Shown piece after piece: positions 18,189-26,482 of a DNA stretch of 38,000 bases. The DNA comes from Flavobacteriales bacterium. Lineage in GTDB: Bacteria; Bacteroidota; Bacteroidia; Flavobacteriales_D; Crocinitomicaceae. The stretch lies in the NCBI GenBank assembly GCA_947453715.1, contig CANGHX010000006.1, forward strand, positions 1 through 38,000, written 5' to 3'. Position 1 is the stretch's first letter. Every line of letters begins with the position of its first letter. Made by a program: the position numbers and the translations under genes. Below the pieces are notes generated by a model, which worked only from the letters and a program-made list of their open reading frames with translations, ran no database searches and had not been told where the DNA came from.

Positions 18189-18739
18189 TGGCGTTAGACT
18201 GGAATGTTGATTCATCTTGGACGTTGTTCTTAGATCGAGATGGTGTTATTAATCACCGAATCATGGGTGGTTATGTAACTTGTATAGATGAATTTAAATT
18301 TTTAGATGGTGTTTTAGAAGCATTTTCTGATTTTAACAGGCTATTTTCTAATGTTTTAATTGTTACCAATCAACAAGGAATTGCAAAAGGTATAATGGGA
18401 GAGCGTAACCTTTTAGAAGTTCACCGTTACATGGAAGATGAAGTTTTAAAAGCGAAGGGGAAAATTACAAAATCTTACTATGCACCGGAATTAAAATCTG
18501 ACGAACATTCTACACGAAAACCAAAACCAGCAATGGCTTTAAAAGCAAAGGAAGAATTTCCTTCGATAGACTTTTCAAAATCAATAATGGTTGGTGATAC
18601 GGATTCAGATATAAAATTTGGCAAGAATCTTGGAATGAAAACAGTAAGAATTAAAACAGTTGAACCAATCGGAATTGAAGCAGATTTGACATGTTTAAGT
18701 TTAAAAGAATTTTCAGAATTATTACGTTATGAGAAATAA
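18188..18739 (+). CDS. HAD-IIIA-family phosphatase (GmhB/HisB-N-like fold)
   Basis: The 183-residue protein has motif I FLDRDGV (D16, D18), motif II VTNQQG, Lys in RKPKP, and motif IV VGDTDSDI, so a HAD-IIIA phosphatase fold is clear. The zinc-binding Cys set that precedes RKP in heptose-bisphosphate phosphatase GmhB and in HisB-N is absent (YYAPELKSDEHSTRKPKP has no Cys). Calling it gmhB is therefore not justified. It overlaps both neighbours: one base with the GT2 gene and 11 bases with the next gene. It probably acts on a sugar phosphate or nucleotide-sugar-related substrate; this is inference from context. Confidence 0.8.
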   Translation: MALDWNVDSSWTLFLDRDGVINHRIMGGYVTCIDEFKFLDGVLEAFSDFNRLFSNVLIVTNQQGIAKGIMGERNLLEVHRYMEDEVLKAKGKITKSYYAPELKSDEHSTRKPKPAMALKAKEEFPSIDFSKSIMVGDTDSDIKFGKNLGMKTVRIKTVEPIGIEADLTCLSLKEFSELLRYEK

Positions 18740-19484
18740 GTTATTTTTTTTATTGTTGGTTTTTTCTCCAATTTTAAATGCACAAGTAAACAAAGTTGAC
18801 GAAAAAGGGAAAAAGCAAGGTCCTTGGGAAAAAAAATATCCTAAATCATCTGTTTTTCAATATAAAGGTCAATTTTTAAATGACAAACCTGTTGGGACTT
18901 TCAAATATTATTATCCATCCAACAAACTGCAAGCTATTATTATTCACGATCCAAAATCAAATCGTTCACAGGCTGAGTTTTATCACGAAAATGGAATTAT
19001 TATGAGTAAAGGAATTTACCGTGATATGAAAAAAGATAGTGTTTGGTTGAGTTTTGGCCCATCTGGAAGAAAAACTTTTTCTGAAACATATAAAGCGGAT
19101 GTATTAAATGGAGAACGAATTATTTATTACATTTCAGAAGATGCAAACGATCGTTCTGAACGTATTTGTTCAAAGTCTAATTATTTAAACGGAAAATTAG
19201 AAGGGGAACAAACAGAATATTTTGATGGTGGAACATTGAAAAATAAAGGATCTTACAAAAACAACAAGAAAGAAGGTGTTTGGATGTCGTATCATCCGAA
19301 TGGTAAAAGAATGTTAGAGCAACGTTTTAAATTAGGTGAATATCATGGATGGTTCGTTTCATATGATGAAGATGGAAATGAAACTGCTCGAAAATATTAT
19401 TACCATGGCGAACCTTTAGAAGGAAAAGCTTTAGAAGCAAAAATGAAAATGATGAAAGCAAAAGGGATAAATCCGAATGATTAA
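18729..19484 (+). CDS. Exported MORN-like repeat protein (YwqK-type)
   Basis: The 251-residue protein begins with a signal peptide (MRNKLFFLLLVFSPILNA). It then contains about eight short repeats of the form Y/F-x-x-G-x-x-x-G-x-W-x-x-Y-x-x-x-G (for example GKKQGPWEKKYP, KKEGVWMSYHPNGK and GEYHGWFVSYDEDGN), the variant MORN repeat. Proteins like this are sometimes labelled 'YwqK antitoxin', but in Bacteroidota they are exported repeat proteins of unknown role. It overlaps the HAD gene by 11 bases, implying cotranslation. Confidence 0.75.
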   Translation: MRNKLFFLLLVFSPILNAQVNKVDEKGKKQGPWEKKYPKSSVFQYKGQFLNDKPVGTFKYYYPSNKLQAIIIHDPKSNRSQAEFYHENGIIMSKGIYRDMKKDSVWLSFGPSGRKTFSETYKADVLNGERIIYYISEDANDRSERICSKSNYLNGKLEGEQTEYFDGGTLKNKGSYKNNKKEGVWMSYHPNGKRMLEQRFKLGEYHGWFVSYDEDGNETARKYYYHGEPLEGKALEAKMKMMKAKGINPND

Positions 19485-19522
19485 ACTTTAATCTTCAATC
19501 AAATTATTTGTATATTAGCTTA

Positions 19523-20221
19523 ATGAAATTACAATTCGCATATCGAAAATATCTTCTAATTCTAATATTATTGGTTGGTTTCTTTCAATCTTGTAAAAAA
19601 GATAAAGACGAACCAATTAAAATGCATTATGAATATTTTGGTTTATTACCAGGTAGATATGTAATGTATAATGTAACTGAAATTAGCCATGACATTGATG
19701 CAGCGGTTCAACATGACACAATTAATTATCAATTAAAAACATGGATTGGTCAAGAGTACATCGATAATGATGGAAGAACAGCTAGAGAATTTGTTCGTTT
19801 TAAAAGAGACAGCTCAAATGGGATTTGGTTGCAATCTGATTTATGGACTGCAATTATCGAAAACTTTAAAGCTGAATTAGTTGAAGAAAATCAACGTCTA
19901 ATAAAATTGGTTTATGCTCCTGTCTTAAATAAAAAATGGAACATGAATGCTTTCAATCAAAATGATGAATTAGAGTGTGAATATACAGCAGTACATCAAC
20001 CATATTTTTTAAATTCTGTTCAATACGATTCAACTTTAACAGTGGATCAAGAAAGTTATTACACGTTAGTAGATTGTAAACGAAAATTTGAAGTCTATTC
20101 TAAAAATGTTGGTTTGATTTATAAATACTACAAAGATCTTAGAATTAACAACTTTGATACATTAGAAGTAGAAAAAGGGACTGAAATTTATTACAAATGC
20201 ATTGGCTACGGATTTCAGTAA
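19523..20221 (+). CDS. Lipoprotein of unknown function
   Basis: ATG 19523 gives 232 residues: a hydrophobic segment and lipobox (LLILILLVGFFQSC), then a charged KKDKDE tether typical of surface or periplasmic Bacteroidota lipoproteins. The upstream TTG at 19508 would add five residues and is less likely. The mature part is beta-rich with no motif I recognise (YFGLLPGRYVMYNVTEI, WLQSDLWTAIIENFKAE). The pattern of 'G-R-Y-V-x-Y-x-V' followed by strands resembles small exported lipoproteins of unknown role. It follows the MORN-like gene after 38 bases. Confidence 0.65.
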   Translation: MKLQFAYRKYLLILILLVGFFQSCKKDKDEPIKMHYEYFGLLPGRYVMYNVTEISHDIDAAVQHDTINYQLKTWIGQEYIDNDGRTAREFVRFKRDSSNGIWLQSDLWTAIIENFKAELVEENQRLIKLVYAPVLNKKWNMNAFNQNDELECEYTAVHQPYFLNSVQYDSTLTVDQESYYTLVDCKRKFEVYSKNVGLIYKYYKDLRINNFDTLEVEKGTEIYYKCIGYGFQ

Positions 20222-20358
20222 ATCTTGCCGCTAAATTGAATTAAAATGACATTGAACGAAGTTAAATATGATTGCAAGTATTTTTTGCGTGGATTCCATT
20301 TAGGCACGATATTCAATCTTCTTATTTTGTTAAAGAAATTCTAACACTTATATTTAAA

Positions 20359-21477
20359 ATGAAAATTGCATTTCTTTCAACATTTTTTCCTTATCGTGGA
20401 GGTATTTCTCAGTTTAATGCTTTGTTATATAGGTCGTTAGAGAAAGAATATACCCTTAAGGCTTTTACGTTCAAACGTCAATATCCTGAATTTTTATTCC
20501 CAGGTGAAACACAATTTGTGACTTCAGAAGATAAAGTAGATGAAATTCCAGCGATTAGAGTTTTAGATTCTATTAATCCATTCACGTACATTTCATCCGC
20601 TAGAAAAGTAAAACAATTTGAGCCGGATATTATAATCACAAGATATTGGATGACATTTTTTGGTCCATCGTTGGGATATGTTTGCAAAAGATTAAAAGGT
20701 AAGACAAAAAGAATTAGCATTTTAGATAATGTAATTCCACATGAAAAAAGGTTCTTCGATGGATTTTGTAATCGATACTTTTTGAATAATAACGATGGTT
20801 TTATTGTCATGTCAGATGCTGTTTTAAACGATTTATTATCGATAAAACCTAATGCTAAATACATGAGAATCAATCATCCAGTTTATGATCATTTTCCGAC
20901 TCCTATTAATCAAGAAGAAGCGCAAAAACAATTAGGATTAGATTCTTCTAAAAAAACACTTTTATTTTTTGGTTTTATTAGAGATTACAAAGGATTAGAC
21001 TTGGTAATTCAATCAATGGATCAATTAGATGACTCATACCAATTAGTCATAGCTGGTGAAGTTTACGGTTCATTTGATAGATACCAATTACTTATTGATC
21101 AATCAAAAGCAAAAAGTAGAATTGCTCTTTTCAATAAATACATTGGTGACGAGGATGTAGCAGTCTATTTCTCTGCTTCTGACGTTTGTATACTTCCTTA
21201 TAAATCAGCAACTCAATCAGGAATAGCTTCTATTTCAAATCACTATAATTTACCAATTATTGCAACAAATGTTGGCGGTTTGAAAGAAACAATTCACCAT
21301 GAAAAAACTGGTTTAATTGTTGAAAATGCAGATTCAAAAGAAATTGCAACGACAATTAAAGAATATTTCCTCCAAAATTATAAATCCGTTTTCGCGGCAA
21401 ATATAGCGCTTGAAAAAGCAGAAAATTCATGGGAAAACTTCGGTAAAAAGTTGATTGATTTTTCTAGAACATTGTAA
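20359..21477 (+). CDS. GT4-family glycosyltransferase (GT-B fold)
   Basis: The 372-residue enzyme starts at ATG 20359 (MKIAFLSTFFPYRGGISQF), which gives a clean N-terminal Rossmann domain. The open frame extends back to 20272 but without family similarity. The C-terminal donor domain has LLFFGFIRDYKGLDLVI, LVIAGEVYG, the region SDVCILPYKSATQSGIAS (corresponding to EX7E-type binding), and NVGGLKETIHHEKTGLIVE. It transfers a sugar from a nucleotide-sugar, probably in surface-polysaccharide synthesis. It is the last gene before the repeat patch at 21484. Confidence 0.85.
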   Translation: MKIAFLSTFFPYRGGISQFNALLYRSLEKEYTLKAFTFKRQYPEFLFPGETQFVTSEDKVDEIPAIRVLDSINPFTYISSARKVKQFEPDIIITRYWMTFFGPSLGYVCKRLKGKTKRISILDNVIPHEKRFFDGFCNRYFLNNNDGFIVMSDAVLNDLLSIKPNAKYMRINHPVYDHFPTPINQEEAQKQLGLDSSKKTLLFFGFIRDYKGLDLVIQSMDQLDDSYQLVIAGEVYGSFDRYQLLIDQSKAKSRIALFNKYIGDEDVAVYFSASDVCILPYKSATQSGIASISNHYNLPIIATNVGGLKETIHHEKTGLIVENADSKEIATTIKEYFLQNYKSVFAANIALEKAENSWENFGKKLIDFSRTL

Positions 21478-21483
21478 ATTAAT

Positions 21484-21589
21484 TTCCTCCCTTGAGGAGC
21501 TTGTCCCGACTTTTTATCGGGAAGAATTAAAAATGGTGATAATCCCGAATAGATTGCTTCCTCCTTTGAAGGAGGATTGAGGAGGATGA
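21484..21589. repeat. Dispersed palindromic-repeat patch (three hairpin units)
   Basis: Three imperfect palindromes are strung together. The first (21484-21499) is a truncated version of a 'TTCCTCC-TTGA-GGAGG' hairpin. The second (21505-21521) is CCCGA/TCGGG around a T-rich loop. The third (21558-21589) is a 32-base copy of the element seen again at 36543-36574. The patch lies just after the GT4 gene. Such intergenic hairpins are a known Bacteroidota REP-like type; no coding role is evident. Confidence 0.7.
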
Positions 21590-21738
21590 CAACGATAATC
21601 TTTAATTGATAAATAAAACGATCCATTATCTTAACACTTCAAAAAGAATTTGTTTCTTTATTTTATTTTCAAAATTGCACAATCTAAAAATTAAAACTAT
21701 TTTTAAAATCTAATATTAATTTAATAAACTATTTATTT

Positions 21739-22125
21739 ATGAATGACGCAGCATTTATTACCTTTATTTCAGCCTATTTAGGTATTGTTTTAATTTTTGT
21801 TATTTTCTACATTATCTGTATGTGGAAAATTTATGTTAAGGCAGGTCAAGATGGTTGGGCATGTTTAATTCCAATTTATTCTACTTACATCTACACAAAA
21901 ATTATTGGCAAACCTTGGTGGTGGATTTTTCTTTTAATGATTCCTTATGTAAACTTTATTTTCATGATTTGGGGAGCAAATTTATTATCTAAAAAATTCG
22001 GAAAAACTGAAGGTTTTACAGTTGGTTTAATTTTTCTTGGATTTATTTTCTATCCAATTTTAGCGTTTGGAGATGCTAAATACGAAGGTAATTCTAGCGA
22101 AACAGCTGATTTATTAGATAACTAA
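21739..22125 (+). CDS. DUF5684-family membrane protein
   Basis: The 128-residue protein has four membrane segments and the family pattern: W-K-I-Y-x-K-A-G-x-x-G-W-x-x-x-I-P-I-Y near residues 30-50, then KIIGKPWWW, and LLSKKFGKTEGFTVGLIFLGFIFYPILAFGDAKYEG. Members are small inner-membrane proteins of unknown function, sometimes fused to signal peptidase I. The gene stands alone between a repeat patch and a strong terminator. Confidence 0.8.
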   Translation: MNDAAFITFISAYLGIVLIFVIFYIICMWKIYVKAGQDGWACLIPIYSTYIYTKIIGKPWWWIFLLMIPYVNFIFMIWGANLLSKKFGKTEGFTVGLIFLGFIFYPILAFGDAKYEGNSSETADLLDN

Positions 22126-22144
22126 TATTCGTTTTTAAAAAACT

Positions 22145-22178
22145 AAAAATCCCCATAACCAAAATTATGGGGATTTTT
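22145..22178. terminator. Bidirectional intrinsic terminator
   Basis: A perfect 14-bp stem (22145-22158 with 22165-22178) has a 6-base loop. A-rich sequence on the left and a T-run on the right serve both the DUF5684 gene and the converging metallo-hydrolase gene. Confidence 0.92.
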
Positions 22179-22198
22179 TTATGCCTATATATTACCTT

Positions 22199-23611
22199 TT
22201 ACAACAACGTTGAAGGACAAACATATTCCGTAACTGGAACTGCTGTCTTTTGAATCTCTGCAAATCCACCTTCTACATCAACGAAGTTTTCTATGCCATA
22301 TTTCTTTAGTATTGAAGCTGCAATCATACTTCTATAACCACCTGCACAATGCAAATAAAACTGTTTAGAAGGTATTTCACGAATGTTTTTCTCCAATTGA
22401 TTTAATGGTATATTAATCGCATTCTCAACATGTTCAGATTCAAATTCACTTACTTTACGAACATCAACCACAATTGAATTTCCGTTATCGAACTGTTCTG
22501 CAAATGATTTAGCACTGATTCGCTCTGAAGTTTCATAAGGTCGACTAGCTGATTTCCAAGCTTCAAACCCACCACTTAAATATCCAATCGCATGATCATA
22601 ACCAACTCTTGCCAAACGAATGATAGCTTCTTCTTCTTTACCTTCTGGACAAACCAAAACAATTTTTTGTTTGATATCTGAAATCAATTCTCCAACCCAC
22701 ATCGCAAAATTACTTTCCAATCCGATATTTAAACTGTCTGGTATAAAACCATTTGCAAATTCTTCTGCTCTTCTACAATCTAAGATTAAAACAGAATCAT
22801 TGTTGATTGTTTTTTCAAATTCTGTTACTGATAAAGGTGTTAAACCTCTTTTTAATACAGCATCCAAACTATCATAACCAGTAATATTCATGATAACATT
22901 TTTTGGAAAATAGGCTGGAGGTGTCGTCAATCCGCTCAATAATTCTTTCTTAAAATCTTCTTTTGATAAACTTGTATTCAAAGCATAATTCGTTTTCTTT
23001 TGATTACCAAGTGTATCTGTTGTTTCTTTGCTCATTTTCTTACCACATGCACTTCCTGCACCGTGATTTGGATAAACAATTAAATCATTACTCAATGGTA
23101 AGATTTTCGTATGTAAAGAATCGTATAAGTAACCTGCTAATTTATCTTCTGTTAAATCAGCAATAACATGTTGAGCCAAATCTGGTCTTCCTACATCTCC
23201 AATAAACAATGTATCTCCAGAAATAATTCCGTGTTCTTTTCCATTTTCATCGATTAACAAATACGTTGTACTTTCCATCGTATGACCTGGTGTGTGAATC
23301 ACCTTAACAGTATAATTTCCAACTTTAAACAACTGATTATCTTCTGCAACAATCGCTTCAAATCCTGGTTTAGCTGTTGGACCGTAAACAATTTGAGCAC
23401 CTGTTTTACTTGCTAAATCCAAGTGCCCACTTACGAAATCGGCATGAAAATGTGTTTCAAAAACATATTTTACTTTTGCATTGTCTTTGTTCGCTCTGTT
23501 AATGTATGGTTCTACTTCTCTTAATGGGTCAAAAATAGCTGCTTCTCCATTGTTCTCAATGTAATAAGCCGCATGAGCGATACATCCTGTGTAAATTTGT
23601 TCTACTTTCAT
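22199..23611 (-). CDS. Persulfide-dioxygenase-like metallo-beta-lactamase protein with two rhodanese domains
   Basis: The 470-residue protein has an MBL-fold domain (about 1-230) and two rhodanese domains (about 265-360 and 370-465). Metal ligands visible are H54/H56/D58 in HFHADF, H110 in TPGH and D133 in SGDTLFIGDVGRPDL; the GRPDL segment is typical of ETHE1-like persulfide dioxygenases. The sixth position of the HxHxDH motif is Phe, as in several persulfide-dioxygenase/sulfurtransferase fusions. Both rhodaneses retain a candidate catalytic Cys (C321 in VCPEGKE, C422 in HCAGGYRS). It probably oxidises glutathione-type persulfides to sulfite and shuttles sulfane sulfur. It lies 5.5 kb from the sulfur-assimilation operon, on the other strand. 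Confidence 0.85.
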   Translation of the reverse strand: MKVEQIYTGCIAHAAYYIENNGEAAIFDPLREVEPYINRANKDNAKVKYVFETHFHADFVSGHLDLASKTGAQIVYGPTAKPGFEAIVAEDNQLFKVGNYTVKVIHTPGHTMESTTYLLIDENGKEHGIISGDTLFIGDVGRPDLAQHVIADLTEDKLAGYLYDSLHTKILPLSNDLIVYPNHGAGSACGKKMSKETTDTLGNQKKTNYALNTSLSKEDFKKELLSGLTTPPAYFPKNVIMNITGYDSLDAVLKRGLTPLSVTEFEKTINNDSVLILDCRRAEEFANGFIPDSLNIGLESNFAMWVGELISDIKQKIVLVCPEGKEEEAIIRLARVGYDHAIGYLSGGFEAWKSASRPYETSERISAKSFAEQFDNGNSIVVDVRKVSEFESEHVENAINIPLNQLEKNIREIPSKQFYLHCAGGYRSMIAASILKKYGIENFVDVEGGFAEIQKTAVPVTEYVCPSTLL

Positions 23612-23642
23612 ATGTTCTTAATATTAGTATCTATTTCTGAAA

Positions 23643-23650
23643 CAAAATTA
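23643..23650 (-). promoter_or_regulatory. -7 promoter element for the persulfide-dioxygenase-like gene
   Basis: The minus strand reads TAATTTTG, an exact TAnnTTTG match about 32 bases before the ATG at 23611. No TTTG is seen at the -33 position. Confidence 0.4.
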
Positions 23651-23750
23651 CAGGGAAAGATTCTAATAAAAAGTGACTTAGATTACATTTGGAATTGTTT
23701 TTTGTCAATAAGATTAACAGAGATACAGTATATTGATCTAAAAATGAAAG

Positions 23751-25070
23751 TTATACTTGAATATCCTGAAGTATTTCACATTTCATCAGACCATCACGAT
23801 CAATTTCTGTCAGTTGAACTGTCTTAAAAGTGTTTGATAAGGAAGCATCGAAAGGAACTTTAACTTTTACATAGTTTTCTGTAAATCCAAACATCATCCC
23901 ATTGTCTTCTTCATGTTCGAATAAAACCGTTTTTGTTTGACCTACATTTTGTTCGTAAAACACTCTTTTTTTCTTGTCTGATAAGATATGGAGCATTTTA
24001 CTTCTTTCTCTTCGAACGTTCATAGGAACAGCTTCGCCTAATTTTAAAGCAGTCGTGTTAGCTCTTTCAGAATAAGTGAAAACATGTAAATAAGAAATAT
24101 CTATTTCTTTTAAAAAATCCATTGTTTCCATAAATTCTTCATCTGTTTCACCTGGGAAACCAACAATTACGTCGACACCGATACAACAGTCAGGGTTGAT
24201 AGATTTTATTTGTTCGACACGTTCAGCATACAATTCGCGTAAATATTTACGTCTCATTGCTTGTAATAAACGATTACTTCCAGATTGAAGAGGTATATGA
24301 AAATGAGGTACAAATCTATTTGATTCTGCTAAAGTAAATTGAATAATTTCATTGCTCAACAAATTTGGCTCTATCGAAGAAATTCTAAATCGATCGATTC
24401 CATTTACTTGATCTAGTTTTTTAACTAATTCAAAGAAGTTTTCATCGCTTCCTTGTCCAAAATCTCCAATGTTTACACCTGTTAAAACAACTTCTTTGAT
24501 GTCTGTTTCTGCAATTTTTTTAGCTTCATTTACCGTTGAATCGATTGAAGCATTTCTACTTGCTCCTCTAGCTAATGGAATCGTACAAAATGTACAGAAA
24601 TAGTCACAACCATCTTGAACTTTTAAGAAAGAGCGTGTACGATCACCATATGAAAATGCAGGAACAAATTCTTTGGTGTTTTTAATGTTTTCAAATTCAA
24701 CTTTTGCAATTTCATTTTTTGATTCAACTTTGTGGAGGTGTTCGATGATATTGAATTTTTCATTTGCTCCTAAAACCAAATCGACTCCAGGGATTTTACT
24801 GATTTCTACTGGTTTTAATTGTGCAAAACAACCAATGATTGCAATAAATGCATTTGGATTAATTGATAATGCTTTTTTTACAAGTTGCTTGCATTTTTTA
24901 TCTGCATTTTCTGTTACAGAACATGTGTTAATTACATAAATATCAGGATGTTCTTCAAATTCTACTTTTGCAAAACCAGCATCCTCGAATAAACGAGAGA
25001 TAGTTGATGTTTCTGAGAAATTTAATTTACAACCTAACGTGTAAAACGCAACTTTTTTATACTGTATCAT
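23751..25070 (-). CDS. mtaB: tRNA t6A37 methylthiotransferase
   Basis: The 439-residue enzyme adds a methylthio group to N6-threonylcarbamoyladenosine-37 of tRNA. It has the three domains expected: an N-terminal UPF0004 domain with its own cluster cysteines (TLGCKLN, INTCSV, IIGCFAQ), a radical-SAM core with C155-x3-C159-x2-C162 (GCDYFCTFC), and a C-terminal TRAM-like region. The 'TLGCKLNFSET' start is characteristic of MtaB rather than MiaB or RimO. The length fits the family. It is monocistronic, with a TAnnTTTG box just upstream. Confidence 0.92.
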   Translation of the reverse strand: MIQYKKVAFYTLGCKLNFSETSTISRLFEDAGFAKVEFEEHPDIYVINTCSVTENADKKCKQLVKKALSINPNAFIAIIGCFAQLKPVEISKIPGVDLVLGANEKFNIIEHLHKVESKNEIAKVEFENIKNTKEFVPAFSYGDRTRSFLKVQDGCDYFCTFCTIPLARGASRNASIDSTVNEAKKIAETDIKEVVLTGVNIGDFGQGSDENFFELVKKLDQVNGIDRFRISSIEPNLLSNEIIQFTLAESNRFVPHFHIPLQSGSNRLLQAMRRKYLRELYAERVEQIKSINPDCCIGVDVIVGFPGETDEEFMETMDFLKEIDISYLHVFTYSERANTTALKLGEAVPMNVRRERSKMLHILSDKKKRVFYEQNVGQTKTVLFEHEEDNGMMFGFTENYVKVKVPFDASLSNTFKTVQLTEIDRDGLMKCEILQDIQV

Positions 25071-25078
25071 AATCGATG

Positions 25079-25086
25079 CAAAATTA
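25079..25086 (-). promoter_or_regulatory. -7 promoter element for mtaB
   Basis: The minus strand reads TAATTTTG, an exact TAnnTTTG match, only 8 bases before ATG 25070, implying a very short or absent 5' leader. No TTTG is seen at the expected -33 spacing. Confidence 0.4.
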
Positions 25087-25192
25087 AATAAAATATCAAT
25101 AATTACTCACTTTTATTGATGATTTGTCTCTCTTTCAAATTTATAGTTGTAACAATTAAGTTTTTATTACATTATACTTGAAAATCAGAACT

Positions 25193-26077
25193 ATGAAAAC
25201 AATTCCTTATTTCTCTCCAATTAAGTGTTTGTTTTTTTCTTCAATGGTTGGTTTCTCCTTTCATTCAAGCAATCAAAACACTTCTGTTCGTTTAGTAGAT
25301 TTTCATGCTGCAATTTCTTCAGGACAAATTAAATCATCTGCTAAATCTGTAGGCGGACATTCAGGAGCATGTATTTTATTAAAATTAAAGAACACATCTG
25401 TTTCTGCAATGAAAGTGAATATTCCTCAGGGTTCATTGTTTTATCCAGCTGATAAAGGTGAACAAACATTAATTAGTATGGAAGATCAATATGTAATGTT
25501 GAATCCAGGTCAGGAAATTGAATCGAAGATTAGTGGCTATTGTTGTGAACATCATGATCGCTCACCTATGAAAGATCGTGTATTTTCATTTGGGAAAAAT
25601 AAAATGCCAAAATTCGATTCATTATTTGTTCAAATGAAAAGTAAAAAGATTCCAAATCATACATTTCAAGATATCGTTTGGGCTGTAAGTGATAATAGTC
25701 CAGTTTCGAATATTTCATCTGATTCAGAAGAGTTGAAACAATTGCGAAAATATCTTTTTAAAGCGACGAAACAACCAGTAGTAGATTATAGTTGTGCCAC
25801 ATATTCACGAATTGAATCTGATGGTAGAATTAATATTTACCCTTACAATATCAAGGGGGATTTAGAATTCAAAGTGGACCACGCAACTTTTATTTCACAA
25901 GAAGTTTATACGAAAGAAGGAAAATTAAAAGATAAATTGGCTTTGTCGTTTTCAGTATTAGCAGGGAAAACTAAATTTGGTTTCAATGTTAATGTGAAAG
26001 GTTGGGATAGGGGAGATTATGTGTTGAAACTAAAATCAGGAAAAGAGGAGGTGGCAACGTATGAGTTTAGTATTTAA
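25193..26077 (+). CDS. Exported protein of unknown function with a CCxHH motif
   Basis: ATG 25193 gives 294 residues; an upstream TTG at 25178 would add five. A hydrophobic segment near the N-terminus (CLFFSSMVGFSFHSS) suggests export. The middle is beta-rich and contains GACILLKLKN, FYPADKGEQTL and a striking cysteine/histidine cluster GYCCEHHDRSPMKD near residue 125, which could bind a metal or form a disulfide. The C-terminal third (IESDGRINIYPYNIKG... to YEFSI) looks like a separate small beta domain. I do not recognise either domain. The gene is monocistronic, converging on DUF1456 with a hairpin between them. Confidence 0.65.
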   Translation: MKTIPYFSPIKCLFFSSMVGFSFHSSNQNTSVRLVDFHAAISSGQIKSSAKSVGGHSGACILLKLKNTSVSAMKVNIPQGSLFYPADKGEQTLISMEDQYVMLNPGQEIESKISGYCCEHHDRSPMKDRVFSFGKNKMPKFDSLFVQMKSKKIPNHTFQDIVWAVSDNSPVSNISSDSEELKQLRKYLFKATKQPVVDYSCATYSRIESDGRINIYPYNIKGDLEFKVDHATFISQEVYTKEGKLKDKLALSFSVLAGKTKFGFNVNVKGWDRGDYVLKLKSGKEEVATYEFSI

Positions 26078-26086
26078 TATAAAGAG

Positions 26087-26121
26087 CTGATTGCTTTATC
26101 AAAATTTGGTAAAGCAATCAG
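26087..26121. terminator. Hairpin between convergent genes, probable terminator
   Basis: A perfect 12-bp stem (26087-26098 with 26110-26121) with an 11-base loop lies between two converging genes. Neither strand has a long uninterrupted T-run after it, so termination efficiency is uncertain. Confidence 0.6.
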
Positions 26122-26126
26122 AATTG

Positions 26127-26387
26127 TTATTTCTTATCAAAAGAATCAATTACTTTTGGTTTTGGATTTTCTTTCGTTCCTCTCATATGTATAACTAATC
26201 CATTCAGGAAGTTACGTAAAAATTGATCTCCACAATTTTTATATTTTGGATGATCTTCACTTCTGAATAATGCACCTATTTCACTTTCAGTAGCTTTAAA
26301 TTCAACCAATTTTAAAATCTCAATGATTTCGTCATTTCTTAATTGAAGTGCTACTCTTAGTTTCTTTAATACATCGTTATTCGTCAT
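26127..26387 (-). CDS. DUF1456-family protein (YehS-like)
   Basis: The 86-residue protein starts at ATG 26387 (MTNNDVLKKLRVALQLRNDEI); a longer frame to 26408 is not supported. The family pattern is present: an N-terminal NNDVLRxLRxALxL segment, FKATESEIGALFRSEDHPKYKNCGDQFLRNFLNGL, and the repeated D-x-x-(L/I)-x-x-(L/I) helices. Members usually have two copies of an approximately 70-residue repeat; only one full copy is here, so this is a short member. The function is unknown. Confidence 0.8.
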   Translation of the reverse strand: MTNNDVLKKLRVALQLRNDEIIEILKLVEFKATESEIGALFRSEDHPKYKNCGDQFLRNFLNGLVIHMRGTKENPKPKVIDSFDKK

Positions 26388-26405
26388 GTTCTTTTTTATT
26401 TGATA

Positions 26406-26413
26406 CAAAAGTA
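26406..26413 (-). promoter_or_regulatory. -7 promoter element for the DUF1456 gene
   Basis: The minus strand reads TACTTTTG, an exact TAnnTTTG match, 18 bases before ATG 26387; it also supports that start over the one at 26408. Confidence 0.45.
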
Positions 26414-26482
26414 TACTTTTCTTTTGGTAAATAGGGAATTATTAAAACTAAAACACCACATTTGTATAACAAACGAGATTGT

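Noticed and set aside
18729-19484. Toxin-antitoxin system suggested by the YwqK label
   Set aside because: The protein has a signal peptide and MORN-like repeats and no adjacent toxin gene; an antitoxin role is not supported.
20478-20873. 131-codon minus-strand frame
   Set aside because: It lies entirely inside the GT4 gene, whose motifs are clear, and lacks recognisable features.
21378-21626. 82-codon minus-strand frame across the end of the GT4 gene
   Set aside because: Its length comes from the hairpin repeat patch and GT4 coding sequence; no start context or family pattern.
23573-23827. 84-codon plus-strand frame between the MBL and mtaB genes
   Set aside because: It overlaps the ends of both neighbours on the opposite strand and covers the MBL gene promoter; no protein-like pattern.
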